Assembly: GCA_003508835.1 (NCBI GenBank)
Contig: PUFA01000027.1
Coordinates: 3,844,001 to 3,908,000 of the forward strand
Direction: 5' to 3'
DNA length: 64,000 nt
DNA from: Eonycteris spelaea
Lineage: Eukaryota; Chordata; Mammalia; Chiroptera; Pteropodidae
Each line of letters begins with the position of its first letter. Position 1 is the first letter of the stretch. Below, piece by piece: positions 45,357 to 58,985 of the stretch. The position numbers and the translations under genes are program-made. The notes beneath the pieces are model-generated. The model saw nothing but the letters and a program-made list of their open reading frames with translations. It searched no databases and was not told the origin of the DNA.

Positions 45357-45640
45357 GTTATTGATTACTTACTATTGCCAGGCAAAGTGCTAGGCATTGT
45401 GGGACACAAAATGAATAATAACCATATTTTACTTTCACAGTGTTCAAAATTTACTGAAGTATAGACAATTATATGGTTTGAAAAGGTGTCTGTTAAATGC
45501 TGTGGGAGCAAGGCGGGAATGAAGGAAGTTGAAGGCCACATATTATGCCCGTGCTGAGTCTTGAGTAGGTCTAAGCTACTTGAAAGTGTCAAGAAAAAGA
45601 CTTTCTAAAAAGAGGGAATAGCATATGCAGAGGTATTGAA
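45357..45640 (-). mobile_element. L2 LINE, antisense
   Basis: TTACTATTGCCAGGCAAAGT, GCTAGGCATTGTGGGACACA, 'gtgtctgttaaatgctgtgggagcaa' and AGGGAATAGCATATGCAGAG follow the antisense L2 consensus order. Confidence 0.8.
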
Positions 45641-48230
45641 ATAGATACCATGACTTTTTCCAGAATCTTCAGTGATCTGTTTGGAATTTAGTGTCTCATA
45701 TGGAAGATGAAGAAGAAAGAAACCTAAAGAGGTGGCAAGAGACAGGATATTCTGCTAAGATTTTAGGTTTTTATTTTGAATCATTGAAAGATTTTAAGCA
45801 GTGGTGGAAATGATTGAAATTATATTCTGGAAAGTTACTCTAGGAGCGATATAAAGGAAGATTAAAGAATCAGCCAGATCGAAGGTAGGGAAAACTGTTG
45901 GAGAGATGTAGTAATCCCAAATATATATGTGCCTAAACCAAGACAGAGGCCTTGAGAATGGAGAGTATAGATTTAGGTTATATTCTTTTTAAGATAGAAT
46001 GGACCTTGGTGACTGATAAAGGATTACTGAGGGGGAGGAAATAGAATGGATAATTCTCTTAAAACATGATGCCAATAACCAGAATAGGTATATAGAAGGG
46101 GCATGTGGGTAATGAGTTCAGTGTGGTATATTTTATGTTAAAAATTCTGGTCAGACAGTCAAGAGGAGATGTTGAAATATAAATTGGTCTGATTCTCAGA
46201 GACAGATAGTGGCTGGATTTAGAGAATAGGAATTCATGATCTGTAGTTGTTGGTCCAAAGTTGTGGATGAAAGAGCCCCGGTGGGGAAGGTGTTCAGAGA
46301 TAGACCATTAACATTAAGGAGTTAGGAGAATAAAGGTACAGTGCCACGACAGTTGTTCTTCTGTATTTAGTTGTTCCTGACTACTTCTGCAAAGGAAATT
46401 ATTGTTTTTCTTCTTGATTATGTTTAATTTTTTAGATTTGTGTATTAGTTTAGATATTATAACATTTGCCTTTGTTTTATTTTGTTGTATTTTTTTTTAA
46501 GAGAGGAAGAAGTTACTTCAGATTTCATGTAATCATCCATTTATAACTCATGGAATATCTTATAACTTTGAAGTGGATCATCAGATAAAAAATGTGTGAT
46601 TAAGTTTCATGTCACCTATACTTAGAGTTGTTTTTAACTCAGTATAATTAGGGTTGGATGTGTATTTTGCAGTTTTTATAATTGTATGCCTCTCTTACCT
46701 AATTTGAGAACCTCATTTTGTTGCTTTTGAAGATCTTGATTTGTAGTTTGTATTTTAGCTTGTGGGAGAAAAGGAATGAATTACCTTTCTGTTCCGTAGA
46801 TTGTATGTGTGGGAGATTTATCTACCAAGTATGAGGGAGCCATTTAGGCATCTCTCATTTGTACTGTTTATTCTGCATGTTATTCAATGTAGTGTTTTTG
46901 TGATGGTTTATTGAATGGTAATGGTTTATCGAATGGTGATGTTTCACACATGTATGTTTTCTACCTTAAGCTTTACCTTTTAAAAAATTTTAGCCATATT
47001 GTGATCCTTAACGGTTGAAAAAGAATAAAGGAGAGGACATGAAACTGTATCCTTGGAGCATAAAATGTTTTTTTTCCCCCATTTCCAAAGCATTTAGATT
47101 TTTAGTGAAGCTTTTAAGATATTGTTTTTATTTAAGAACATTAAACTTTTATTAGTTTTCATGACATGTGTTGTAACAATACTTATGTTATAAAGGTTTT
47201 TTTTTTAATCATAATTTGATCAATATTGCATATATTACTGGTTTTATATGATGATACTGGAACATAGAGATGCTATTTTTATTTAAATGACTTAAAAATT
47301 TATTTGTATTTACAGATTTAAAATAATGGCAATAGCATGATAATATTAATATGCTAGTGATTATGGTTCTAAAACAGATATGTACACGTGTATTGGGGTG
47401 TATGTATTTGTGTGTATGCATACATAACAATGCAGTCTTAAAATTTTGAAGTAATTTTTGCATAGAGTTTAAGGTGGAGGATTATATGTGCGCAATGTTA
47501 ATTTTACTGGTTTTACTACTTTATGAAATAAATATATTTTATGGTTGCTTAATAAGAACAAACATCTAAAATTTTACATAGGGAATATTAGACTTGACTG
47601 AAAGAGAGCTTCACATTGCTTTAGTAAATGCACTTAAACTTTTTTTAAAAATCAAAGTGATGTGTGCATATGGTTAAAAAATTATAATAAAGAGCAATAT
47701 ATTCTTCTCTGTTCCTTAATTTATCTCTTATGGGGACATTTTAAATTTTATTTTGATGTCTTTCCTGTTTCAAATATCTTGTGAATTTTTGTTATTGTTC
47801 CATATTTACAAGTAATGCCATAAGAAACTGTGACTGCATGTAGATAGGCTTATTGATTGGAAAATTACTTTTAGAGTTACAGAGTTTCAGTTAATCTCCT
47901 TGGGTTTGCTTCTGATTTCCTTACTTTCTTGGTGTTTATGTTCAGTTGATTCTGGCAGTTCGGCTTTATCTTACGGTATATTCTCTTTTGTATTCTAAGC
48001 TGTGACTTCCCTTATCTGCACTGTTTTGTTAGTTATATTCTTTTTTCCATCTTGAGAAATTTATTACCATCTCTTCTCTGCTTGCTAAGGGCTCCATTCT
48101 TGTTCTCTTAGTCATTATAGATTACTCCTTTAAAAAATTTCTTTACTATTAGTTCAATAAGGTTTTGGAAGGGAGAGGAAATACGAAATAAGCTCTTTTG
48201 ATTTCTCTAATCTGCCATCTTGAACTGGAA
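45641..48230. other. Intron sequence, nothing firmly recognised
   Basis: The 45660-46340 part is purine-rich and may continue the L2. The rest is AT-rich, with an old L1-like noncoding patch at about 47640-47790. No exon of the family protein is seen. Confidence 0.4.
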
Positions 48231-48234
48231 ATCC

Positions 48235-48345
48235 TCAGTTCTTTCATTTTAAAGATGAAGAACTAAGGCCTGTAGAAATAAAATGACTCGTTTGGGACCA
48301 CACAACTAGATAGGACAAAAATCTTGTGCTCTTACCTCGTGAAAG
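48235..48345 (-). mobile_element. MIR SINE fragment, antisense
   Basis: 'cattttaaagatgaagaactaaggcctgtagaaataaaatgactcgtttgggaccacacaactag' matches the MIR block with 'cagatgaggaaactgaggc...ttgcccaaggtcacacagctag'. Confidence 0.65.
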
Positions 48346-48560
48346 TCAAGTTAGATTTTGGAAACTGATATTTTCAAGAACAATTAAGATTTTGCAGTGT
48401 AAAAATGATTAAGATATTTTTCTTTGAATTTTGCTTGCTTGTTTGCTGCAATTTATTCATATATTTGATTCTCCCTCCATTTTTTTTTGTATTTTTTCTA
48501 AGTGAAAGGATAACTTCTTAATCAAGTTTTTATCTTCTACATCTTGTGAATATACAGATG

Positions 48561-48595
48561 TTTAAATATTGTTTAATGTTTAAACAATATTTAAA
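48561..48595. repeat. Perfect 15-bp inverted repeat with 5-base loop, plus direct copy
   Basis: TTTAAATATTGTTTA (48561-48575), spacer ATGTT, TAAACAATATTTAAA (48581-48595): perfectly complementary arms. A direct copy of the left arm with flanks (ACAGATGTTTAAATATTG...) lies at 48626-48650, 72 bp from the first. No terminator or gene function is implied. Confidence 0.9.
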
Positions 48596-49229
48596 TTAAC
48601 AGATTTAAAAACAGATGTTTATTAAACAGATGTTTAAATATTGTTTAATGGTTTATTTTTATGTTTATTAGGGCAGGGTGATAATTACCACACATTTCTC
48701 TCTCAAAGATTTTTTTCAGTAAGAAATGAGAACGGAAGTTGCTTCGATGTAACTGTTAAACTGTTGTAGTCAGGCACATATGTTCTCTGTGTAATTTTTG
48801 GAAAGTTTCATTGGGCTTTCACTTGTCTCAATAGGAGAAATAATATTTTACCCTTGAAATTAGGGGTGGACCAAAAAGTTCTCTTTTACCTCCAATATGT
48901 AATTTTATTAGATGTGTTAAAATAATCAAAGAGCTTAACCCACTTTCCACTTTTCATTGGCACCATTGATTTTTCTGTTTAATCTTTTCTGTTGGTTTTA
49001 GGGGATGTGTTATATTAACAGAGTGGGTAATAAAAATATAGCACATTTCATTTGTCTTTATAACAGTTGCAATTAACAAAAAATCAATAACTTATGAATT
49101 AAATAGTTGGGATTAATATGATTTATGATAGCATTAGTGTAAGAAGAGCTTGTTATGCTTGTATAGGGAAAACAGCTTTAGTAAAAGAATGGGCAAAAGA
49201 AATTCTAATGGGTCATTTTGTGATTTACA

Positions 49230-49540
49230 TATAAAAGATAGTTGCTGTGCTGCATGTATATAGTAATAGTGAAAAATTTAAAGCAGTATAGTCTAATAAT
49301 GAAGAATAAATTTATAGCATAGGTATATGATGGATGGATTAGTATGCAGCTGTTAGAAATGATGTTTCAGAGGAATTAGTGTGAAAAACTGCTCACGATA
49401 TAATTAAAGGTAAATAGTGTTTATCTTTAGGTGATAGAATTAAGGATGATTGTCATTTTCTTCCTTGTAACTTAAATTTTCCAGGTTCTCTGCAAAGATC
49501 ATGTGTTACTTTAGTAATTACAAAAAAGCCAATAATGTTA
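49230..49540 (+). mobile_element. Ancient L1M/HAL1-type 3' end
   Basis: 'tatatgatggatggattagtatgcagctgttagaaatgatg', 'taattaaaggtaaatagtgtttatctttaggtgatagaatt' and a tail 'gtgttactttagtaattacaaaaaa' follow the generic L1ME 3' end layout ('actatgcagccattaaaaagaatga'). Confidence 0.55.
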
Positions 49541-49904
49541 TTTTGAAAAAATGCAGTTAGATATACTCAGTATTTTTGTTACCAGTCTTGGGTCACAAAA
49601 CACTAAGGCAAACAGTCAATGAGGCAGTTACTGGCACCTTATGAATATTTTTCCTAATTTTGCCCTTTACATTTTGTAGGTTAAACTTAGACTTCTTCAT
49701 GTTTAATAAATGATATATGATATCAGCCATATATTTTATATGGTTTCTTGCTGAGTTTTTAAATGAATAAAATCTAAACATGTAGGCTTCTTTTAGCATT
49801 GTAAATGGCCACTGAAGTAAGAGAAGCAAAAACAGCATCCTGATTGCAAAGAAAGAAAATTGTCTTTATTCACAGAAAATATGATTATGTATAAACTCTG
49901 ACAG

Positions 49905-50135
49905 AATCTACAAAAAAACCTAGAATTAATAAGTCAGTTTAGCAAGGTTGTATGATACATGATCAATATACAAAAATAAACTATGTTTTCATACACTTGT
50001 GATGAAAACTTGGAAATTAAAATTTAAAAATACCACTTATCCAAAAAGTATTAAATACTTAGGGATACTTTAGACAAATGATGTACAGACTTGTACATTG
50101 AAAACTATAATGTATTGCTGGAAAAAAACCAAACA
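49905..50135 (+). mobile_element. L1 ORF2 reverse-transcriptase-region fragment
   Basis: AGTCAGTTTAGCAAGGTTGT, then ATACATGATCAATATACAAA (the 'FSKVAGYKIN' block), TACTTAGGGATACTTTAGAC and ACTTGTACATTGAAAACTAT keep L1 ORF2 order. The frame is broken. Confidence 0.75.
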
Positions 50136-53100
50136 TGTATAGACTCAAAATTAAACTGTACTCTTTTTTTTCCTACACACTAGAAGACACGGTTAGAATA
50201 TTTAGGGCTCTAAATTGAGATCAGAAAAGAATCATCAGGGCCTTCAATGTGGCATGGTACTAAGTCTTTTTAAGCAATATGAAGGATCTTTTCATGTTTA
50301 ATTTCTTAGAGATCATACTTAAATATTCATTGATTCTCCAGTAACTTAATTGTTAAAAATCAAATGTTTAATTTTTCACCTTTCCTTTTTCTAATTATTG
50401 TAGATGGTTGCATGAGGCTGATAGGTTAGGATTGGGAGGGAGATAGGTTAACTGTTGGTTTTTCTTCTGGCAGGTCAGGCAGAGAGGACAGAAGACTGGT
50501 AAACAGGCTCACTTGGTGGCTTGGAAACCAGTAGGCTTAGGAAAGAGAGTCTAGGTAGGTATGTACCACTCTGGATTGTGATTATAAGTCCTGGTAATTG
50601 ATCTTGTAGGTCTGGAATTAGACTTCACTAATATCCAGAGACGACCAGATACTGGCATCAGACTTATACTAACTAAATTTATGTACTATTAAAGTATAAA
50701 TCAGATTGCTGATATACTCATTTCTGTGATTGGGGAACTGGGGACTGGTGAGGAGGACTTTCTTTTTCCAGGAGTCAGAATATTTACATTTAGATCTGGG
50801 GAACACTCTTTCACATGTCTCAGAAGTCCTAATTTTTTTTTATATTTGAGAAAGATAATGATGCATATTACTGAAATTTTAAGAAATACCCAAGTGGGAT
50901 CTTGGGTGGTACACTGTAATCAAATATATTAATATTTCTGTAGTAAAACATTTGACTGTTCATATTAAGTAAAGGCTTCATGTACATATAAGTCAGGATT
51001 TGCTGCTAGATAAGTTTTGAAAGAGCTTTTGTTTATTTGAAACTTCTTTGACTTCAGAATTGCAGGGGATCGTGGACTACTATTAAGCTTTCTGGGAAAC
51101 TGATTTAGTGTTTAGAAGGTTGCCTGGTAAACATGGAATTAAAATGACAGGAAGTGGGTAGGCATGAGAGATTTTTCATCAGGCTTCACTGTGTCCACAG
51201 TAGAAAACAGCCGTTGAGTTTACAGTAGAAAACATCATGGATCCTAGTACTTCACTCCTCTTTTTTCCTGGACAGTGCTGAGTACATTAACATGTTTGCC
51301 CCATCTTAATACTTTATCTTAAGCTGTCAAACTATTATTAATTAATATGCTAATAGAATAAGCTACCCAATTTGTCTTCTGAGGCTGAGAGAATTTATGA
51401 GAGAATTCACATACTTCCTATTGTGTGTTTATTTAGCTTAATTCCTAAGGCGGGCTAATATTTATCTTATTTACAAATTTTTGCTCTTCTTTATTCCTAA
51501 ATCACTAGAACTTGAAGCATTTCTAAACTGACTTGCATTTCGCTTTCAAAACTTTCAACACTAATAAAACATTTGTTTTATCTGAATAGATTACATTCAT
51601 ATAAGTAAATGGTTTATTTCCTTCAAAAACATTTCATCATTATAAACATACAAAAATAGAATATTGCATGTTGTATGTTTAACAAAGTTTTCTAGACTTT
51701 GACGTGGTGACTTTGCTGAAGATGAAGAGGTCTACAATTTGTTTACAAGCGATCCTAAGAGTAAAAAACCTACATTTCTCATACCACTTCCTCCCTTTTA
51801 AACTAAGAATGGCAGCAGATGGCATGGCAAATACATGTATAAAACATACATAGATATAAAACAACTACAACAACAGCATGCAGCATCAATGGGTCTGGTT
51901 TCACAGCACAACCGTAAACTGACCCCTCCAAAAGGCATCTCGCTCACTGCCTCACTCTTCCACATAGTTTGTCTCTGTTACTCATTCATTTTATAAGTTG
52001 TAGATATGTGCAATTCATAACTCAGGATTTCTGACCAATAACCATAGTAAACACCACTTTTTAAAAAATGCCATGAACATTCTTAAATGCCTCTTCAAGG
52101 CTAAGAGCAAGATGCACAGAGCGAGGAAAAACTTATTTTAAAATGTTTGGAAATATGTACATCTTTGTTATGGCATCAGGGTGCTCTTAACACCCTTGGC
52201 TATGTCATGTAAATTACTTAAAATTTTGAGGGCACTTTTAGAAAATGCAATATGATTATATTCTAATTTTGTAATTAATCTAATGAGGGTAGAGACACCC
52301 CAAAGAGATATATATTGTATTTTCCCTACTGTGGAACTCATATGGAGATACTCAGTTTTATTTCTCTATCTTCCTCTCTTCCTCCAACCCTCCCTCCTCC
52401 TCCTCTTACCCTCGTCCCCTTCCTTCTCTTTTTTTCAGGCAGCAAGCCGTCTCCTCTGCACTGTCACATTTTTCTGAATTAGCCCTATCTTTTTCTATGT
52501 CTCTTTCAGTCTCTCTACCTTATTAATGGAAGGCTGTTTTTTTTGGTTTGTTTTTTTTTTTTAACTAACATTACTCCACGTATATTCTGTCTTGAGTGGA
52601 GATGGCAGGGTTTGTGTGGAACTCTGAACAGAGGAGGAAGATGTTGGCTAGTAATGGCCATTTGAGAGCATTAGAATACTTCTTCCTTTAGTTGGTCCGA
52701 AATGCTCCATTTCTGGATCATCAAACTTGGATTTCCTTTTCCTGGATATCATTGTCTTCTACACTTCGGAGCACTTCTTAGAACACTGCAAAGGAAAAAA
52801 CAAACAAAAACTGCAATGCTGATGGTGATCTCTTGATTTTTCTTTTGTACTTCTTGCCTCTGTAAAGAAGGCAAAGCAGACTTTGGTTTCTTGGGTTGCT
52901 TTTAAGCATGTTAACTCAATTGTTTGCTGTTCTCTGCATATAAACTTAAGAATTCGGTATAGTTTATGGTTATTAGAATATAAAAATATATTTAGGAACA
53001 ATTTAAAATACACATTTTTATGCCATTTTCAGCTATTGTATTTAACCTGTTGGTTTCACCTGCTTAGATTTGTCAAGCTATTGAGACAAAGATTGCAATA

Positions 53101-54715
53101 ATAAAAGTTTTTGAAGCTTGATAATTTTGTAACTTCTTTATACTGAGTATTTCCAAAAAGTTGTTTACAAATTGATTTTTAAAAATTTAACTATATTTCA
53201 AGTATATTGGCAAACTTACTATTTAAGGGAATTCTTTAGGGAATCCTTTTATAAAGTAAATAATCAGGCCATAATTTATTTCTTTGGCTAAGCATGCATT
53301 TTCATACATCAGATTCGTTTTAATAGCATTTATCTAGAAATGTCAATGCATATACCTGAAAAGAAAATTTCATTTGTCTGAAAAGAAGAAAATTTCTTTC
53401 TGTTGGATGTGAAGAACAAATTTAGATTTGGCACTTTTGATAGGTGAGACATGCCAGATTATTTTAGTTCTATTCTTAACTAAATGCTATCAAAATATGC
53501 TCTGCACCCTAAATTAAGGGGTGGCAAAGAGTTCATATGTTAAGATTGAACTACAGTATATTTTTAAACTGTATTTTCTTAAATAGTAACAGGGCTAGTG
53601 TGAAGTTATTTGAAGTTTAAAAGTTATTTAGTAGTTTTTTCTTTCGTAAAAGATACCTGAAATTCCAGATCTTATGATTTTTTTTTAATTTTGCTTTATC
53701 TTAGTCTATAGTTATAGAAGTAGATGTATGTGTTGCTTTTTAATTACAACATATTATTTTCTACTTAACTGTACTACCCAGCAGTTTATTAAGCTGTGTT
53801 TAATACTGGGAAGATACTAAGGATAATTCATCCTCTTCTTAGTTTGGATACTGAAATGTTAACCAGAATTAACCATAAATAGCTATTTAACCCATAATAT
53901 AGAATAAATACATTCTATATTCTATAAATATAATGAAAAAATAAAATGTAATTGCCATTGTATAATATTTTAACTGCACTGTGGTTATATAGACTTCTGC
54001 AGGGGCTGTCTGAGAGCTACTGTTTGTTATATTGTTTCTCTGGGAAAGTATATACAAATTAAAGCAGCTTACAGCATTGGGAACTTGGCCCCATTTCTTA
54101 GACCCTCTGCACAGTCCACTGGATAGTCAAGGGAGAATCCTCTCATAATTTAACATAGGTACTGTTAGATTCATTAAGAAAAATTAAAGACTTCCCTTGA
54201 TAATGGAGGAAGAAGTCATTGGGTTAGGGAACCCTTGGAAATGTACTGGGATGTATGAGAAACACCTCTTCTATAAACAGGGCCAGCCATCTCTTTGTCA
54301 ATTCCTTAACAACTTGAGTGTCAGGAATAATTCAGAGTACATTATTAAGGTTAAAAAGTTGAAGGAAGCAAAGAATCAGGAGCACAGGTTCCAGCAACAA
54401 ACGCAAGATGGGACATGGAGGTTTTCCAAAAGTAGGCTTTGGCTTTTGCGAGGATGTTGGTCACTATTCCAGGGAGGACTAGCCAGAAACAGCCAAGTTT
54501 ACTTGTTTACTCATTCATTCATTGCCTACTATTTTTTAGGGATACAGAGATTAATATGTGACCAGTGTTGTTAAGGAGTTTTTAAGTCCGTATGAGATAG
54601 AATGATACTCATTGTACCCTAAAGAATAATAGAGAATGTTGGTCTTTTGGCATTGTAGCAAACAACGAGTAGTATAAGAATAGGAGGAAAACTTCTTTCC
54701 CTTAGCTATTGAATT
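50136..54715. other. Intron sequence, no gene recognised
   Basis: Mostly AT-rich and without recognised family, except a pyrimidine-rich patch at about 52365-52440 and homopolymer T runs at about 52540-52562. A 125-codon plus-strand frame at 54197-54574 overlaps a likely antisense L2 terminus ('attcattcattgcctactattttttagggatacag') and starts with TTG, so I do not call it. Confidence 0.4.
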
Positions 54716-54719
54716 GAAT

Positions 54720-55140
54720 TATGATTAGGCAGTTCTTTACCTAACATATCTCCCTGTCACTTGCCATTATTCTTAATTCTTCCTTCACTTACCTTTCGTA
54801 TCCAAACAGTTGCCAAATCGTGTTGATCTTGTTTTCTTTTACCGTATCAGAACTCTGACCTGTTGTCTCCATTCTCATTGTCATTTCCTTTGGCCGTTTG
54901 TAGTGGTTTCATAAATAATCTTGCCTTCAGCCTCTTTTAACTGTCAGTTTGTAGAACATGACTTTGATCATACTATTGCCCTTGTCAAAAACCATGGTTG
55001 TTTTCCCATCAACCTCTCTTTAACCTGGAGTTCAAAATCGCACAAAATCTGACTCGAATATATTTTTCCTACCTCACATTTCAATATTCTGTAATGTTTC
55101 TGTGTTCCAGTCATATTCAACCAAGTGTTCTCTGAATGTG
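54720..55140 (+). mobile_element. L2 LINE 3' region
   Basis: 'catactattgcccttgtcaaaaaccatggttgttttcccatcaacctctctttaacctggagttcaaaatc' and downstream TCTGTGTTCCAGTCATATTC are the L2 'cctgcttaaaaccctccagtggctccccat...agtccaaact...tgcgctccagccaca' blocks. Confidence 0.65.
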
Positions 55141-55562
55141 GCCTTAAGTTATTTTGGCTCTGTTTATTTGGCCTAAATGTTTTCCTGTTGTTTTCTGTGT
55201 GACCAAATCCTAAAATGTCTTTTAAATCAGCTGTAATTCTTTGCTATCAACTCTTTCTTGATAAGTCTTACAGTAAAAGGCTTTCATTCTGATTATGAGA
55301 ATACTTAAATTGTATTTTATAAATATGTGAGAATTCAGTATTTTGTAGGGTACTAGGCTTATTTCATGTTTTAATTATTATTTTGGTGTGTAACTGTTAA
55401 GCTTTTGGCTTTTATAAAATTTAAATCAGGCATCTGTGGTTCCTAATTATTCAGGACAAGTTAAAGTAGCTTAATATTCTTGTTTCTTTATCCATTTAGT
55501 AAAGTGTTTTAAGTGTCTAAGGTGTGGGATAGATAAGGAAAGAATATTTAAGGAATTTAAGA

Positions 55563-55855
55563 TCATGAACTGAGACCTAGAATAGCTGTAACTAAGAGTC
55601 TTGAAAACAGAAATGGAGTGTCATACAGTTTCCTTAAGCTACAATGAATACCATTTTCTTTCAGGAAGGAGAGAGAAGCTAGGAGTAATTCTACATGATC
55701 ATTTTCACTAGATTTTTCTAAGAGTATTTTAGTTCTATCTTCTTTAGAACTGGATTGATCCTTTCTAATATTGGGAAATGAATAGTTGGACGCAGGAATT
55801 TTTTGTGTAACTGTAATTTCAAATATGTCCACATGATGGCAGAAGATCCTTATAT
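55563..55855 (-). other. Unrecognised open segment, possible exon or relic
   Basis: A minus-strand open frame whose internal part (about 97 codons) follows a plausible 3' splice acceptor, TTTCATTCGTCTTTCCAG (minus-strand AG at about 55857-55856). The product has a protein-like, charged middle (KDQSSSKEDRTKILLEKSS). I recognise no domain. The frame upstream of the acceptor starts only at TTG. It could be a chance frame, a retro-derived relic or an exon of an unknown antisense transcript in the intron. Confidence 0.15.
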
Positions 55856-56359
55856 CTGGAAAGACGAATGAAATTGAGAAAACTTTCAGTTGTATCTGAA
55901 ATAGTATTTGTCTTTTTAATTTCAACTAGTAATCTTCATGTTTCTATTTCCTAATATAGATATGTTCTTGCCATTTTAAATATTTTAAATGTCTTCACTA
56001 ATTTTAAAATGGAATATGTATTTTTCTTTTCCTATATGTAATTTCAGCCCATTTTTGAAGGTTTCACGGATTTCCCCTGAAGAGTGTTATAGTTTCTTTG
56101 GTAAATGTATTTTTTCTTAATAAGTCAGTTTAGGGGAAATTGAGTGCAGTTGCTTACTATTTACAAATAAATGTATGAAACCCAGTATGTGGACTTTTAT
56201 TTGACTTATAGAAATTGAGGCATTGATTCAACATACATTCTTTTGTATTAACTTGCTTAGAATTTTGAATGGCCATCTCAGGTCTCTTGACTGGTTTGTT
56301 TCTTGCTTCCTTTCTCTATCACTGTCAGGTCTTCTCTGAAATTTTCCCCGTCTTAATTT

Positions 56360-56530
56360 AAGAAACTAATTCATTCTATAAATAGTTATTAAATGCTTAC
56401 CATGTTTCAGATACCATCCTAGACACTGATAATTCATAGTGGTAAAAAAATTCTCCAGATATAATCTTTGTTTTCTGGAGTTCACAATCTTGCAGGGCGT
56501 ATTACTACCAAATAACCGTGTTTGAGTTAA
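56360..56530 (-). mobile_element. L2 LINE 3' terminus, antisense
   Basis: ATTCATTCTATAAATAGTTA, 'ttaaatgcttaccatgtttcagataccatcctagacactg' and TTTTCTGGAGTTCACAATCT match an antisense L2 end. Confidence 0.8.
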
Positions 56531-56767
56531 TGTTTGTATTATTAAAACAATATACTTTTCATAATTTTAAAGAGCATATAACTTTTACATAGATACAGTT
56601 GATTAATTGTGAAAGTATTAAATTTTATGAATGATGGCCTGAAAAAGAACAAAATAAAGATTTGGAAATTAAAAAACTTTAGGCCAAGGTTGTTTGTTCG
56701 TTTTTTAATACTAGATGTTAGATTATCTAGTTAAAAAAGGGAAGAGAAATAATGACATTTTTGAAAG

Positions 56768-56905
56768 CTGTTTAAAAAAATTTATTAATTATTGGGGTGA
56801 CATTGTTTAATAAGATTATATAGGTTTCAAGTGTACAATTTCATTATATATGTATATTGCATTCTGTGTTCACCACCCAAAGTCAAATCACCTTCCGATG
56901 ATGAC
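56768..56905 (-). mobile_element. L1 3' end, antisense
   Basis: AAAATTTATTAATTATTGGG, then GTGACATTGTTTAATAAGAT and TATATAGGTTTCAAGTGTAC with CTGTGTTCACCACCCAAAGT is the reverse complement of an L1 3' UTR end common in bats and related orders. The insertion is short and 5'-truncated. Confidence 0.7.
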
Positions 56906-58900
56906 ATTTTTTACTTTGAGCTGGTGATATTCTGGCCTTTTTCAATGTGCAGACGTTTTTCCTCATATATTGTTAGTTTGATTGTATAATCTGTTGTCAA
57001 AACTGGGACATTTGAGAGTAATGAAGCACTAAAATAAAATACATGTACACAGATATATATCTGAAATGTGTATTTACTGACTTACAAATTAATTAGTATA
57101 GAACTTTAAAATAGTTCTTTATGAAACTGTCCTCAAAAATAAATTTTCAAAATATAAAAATTACATGTATCTGTTACTTTAAGGCCAAAAAAACCCCTTT
57201 TTAGTGATTACATGAATATTACAGAAAAATAGAATAATTACTCTTGGAAATATTCGTATTCTTTTCAGCTGTTTCTGTTAACACTGTCACTTTTTTCCGA
57301 AAAATATAGTTTTTATAATATGGTTTTGTTACATAAAAATTTTTCTTAAAATTGTAGGCTTTTCCAAAGTTATATTTTATGATTAATGGATTTGAATTGC
57401 TGACTTCTTGCTCAAATACTTTAATAGGTACTACCTTTTGGTCTTCACTTAGAGTAGTTTTTTTTGCCAAACATTTTTATAAGACAAAACTTGTTAGATA
57501 AATTGTTCTTAGAATTATTTTGAATGTTTTGCCAAATTCAGATGTTCCAAAATCATAGGACTTTTAAATTTTCATCCATTTTGGTATGGATATAAATATA
57601 TCCAGTTATAAATAGGAACTTCTTCAAAAGATTGTTCTCAGAAGCTGAGATAGGTAATGCAATGATAGAATTTCAGAATTAAATCTAACATACCATTTGT
57701 GTTTCTAAAATTTAATTTTTTTCTGGTTTTATTAGCAGTAATTTCAGTCTTCCTGTTTACAAGCTTTGTGTTATTTTATTTTTTTAAAAATGTTATTCCT
57801 TAAAAGAGTTAAAAGCTTAAGCTCTTTACCTCTTTGTCTTGTACTTTAAGAATTCCTACTGATTTGAACAGAAGAGAACCCAAATTTAAGGGATCGTTTA
57901 CAGAAAAGTTGGATATCGTCGTAGAACTTTTAGGTTGATTTACAAATTATTTTTTAAAAGCTCAAATATTTCTAAAATATTGATAGGTAGTACAAAGAGA
58001 GAAAGTTCGAAGAGCCTTGCTGATATGTTTCATTAGGTGTCAGGCTTGTTACAAAAATTTTGTAGATGTACTGTGTAAGCTACAGATTTTTTTTAAAAAG
58101 TGTCAGTTTCAACAATAGATTCTGTTTTGATTAGTGGAATATCAGAGTTTGGGCTCAGTTATAAATTGTGTACCCCAACCAATTCCAAGTACATTTCTTC
58201 TCTAAGGGTCTCTAAATTTAGCTTTGAGACCCTTAGACCCTTTCATAACTTTGTTTCTTACCTTGGCACTCTTCTCTACCAGAATTTATATTCATGTTAT
58301 CACTATAAAAAGGAACAATTTTATCTTTAATGCTGAACTTTTTTAAAATATAAGGTTTACAGTAGCACTCTCAATAATGTTAGATGTTTCACTTTTTCAG
58401 AGAGTGAATTTCTAGTAGTTTTACTCTGATTCCATGAATTGGATAAGGAAATCAAGCTATTTGATTTAACTTAATGTCTATTTGAAGCATCTGGTATCAT
58501 TGATATAAAGCTAATATCATTTAAATTTTTGCAAAATTGTTCTTTTGCTAACAGTTTAACAATTATTGCTTTTTGTGTGTATATCAGATAACCTGGAGTA
58601 AAATGAGTAAAATTAATTGAGACAAAGTGGTTTGATCTAATTAGAAATGCTTCTCAGTGTAATGTATAAATATAATATATGTAGCTCTCTCTATATATGT
58701 TGTCTCTATGTACAGTCTTAACATAATTCAAAATAACAACGTAGATGCTGCTGCTTAATCACTGAATTTGCATCTTTTGCTTTTCATATGGTCAGTATAT
58801 TGCAAGTATTCTTGTTGCACATTCGTTACCAATTTTTTTTGAGAAATGGAAACTCTGTACTTAATTATTTTTCACTTTGAAATCTTATTGACCATCTTTA
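56906..58900. other. AT-rich intron sequence, nothing recognised
   Basis: No repeat family, exon or regulatory motif that I can support. The open frames of 76-83 codons on each strand are AT-driven. Confidence 0.45.
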
Positions 58901-58904
58901 TTAT

Positions 58905-58985
58905 TTATTTCTTAATTTATAGTTGATGTTCAGTATTATATAGTTTCAGTTGTACTATACATAATTTTTTATTCAACATAAAACT
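58905..58985 (-). mobile_element. L1 3' tip, antisense
   Basis: TTAATTTATAGTTGATGTTC, then AGTATTATATAGTTTCAGTT and GTACTATAC is the reverse complement of the L1 3' terminus seen complete at 10790-10850. It is a short insertion. Confidence 0.55.

Noticed and set aside
54197..54574. 125-codon plus-strand frame in the intron
   Set aside because: It begins with TTG (first ATG two codons later), its 3' part is an antisense L2 terminus, and nothing supports a protein.
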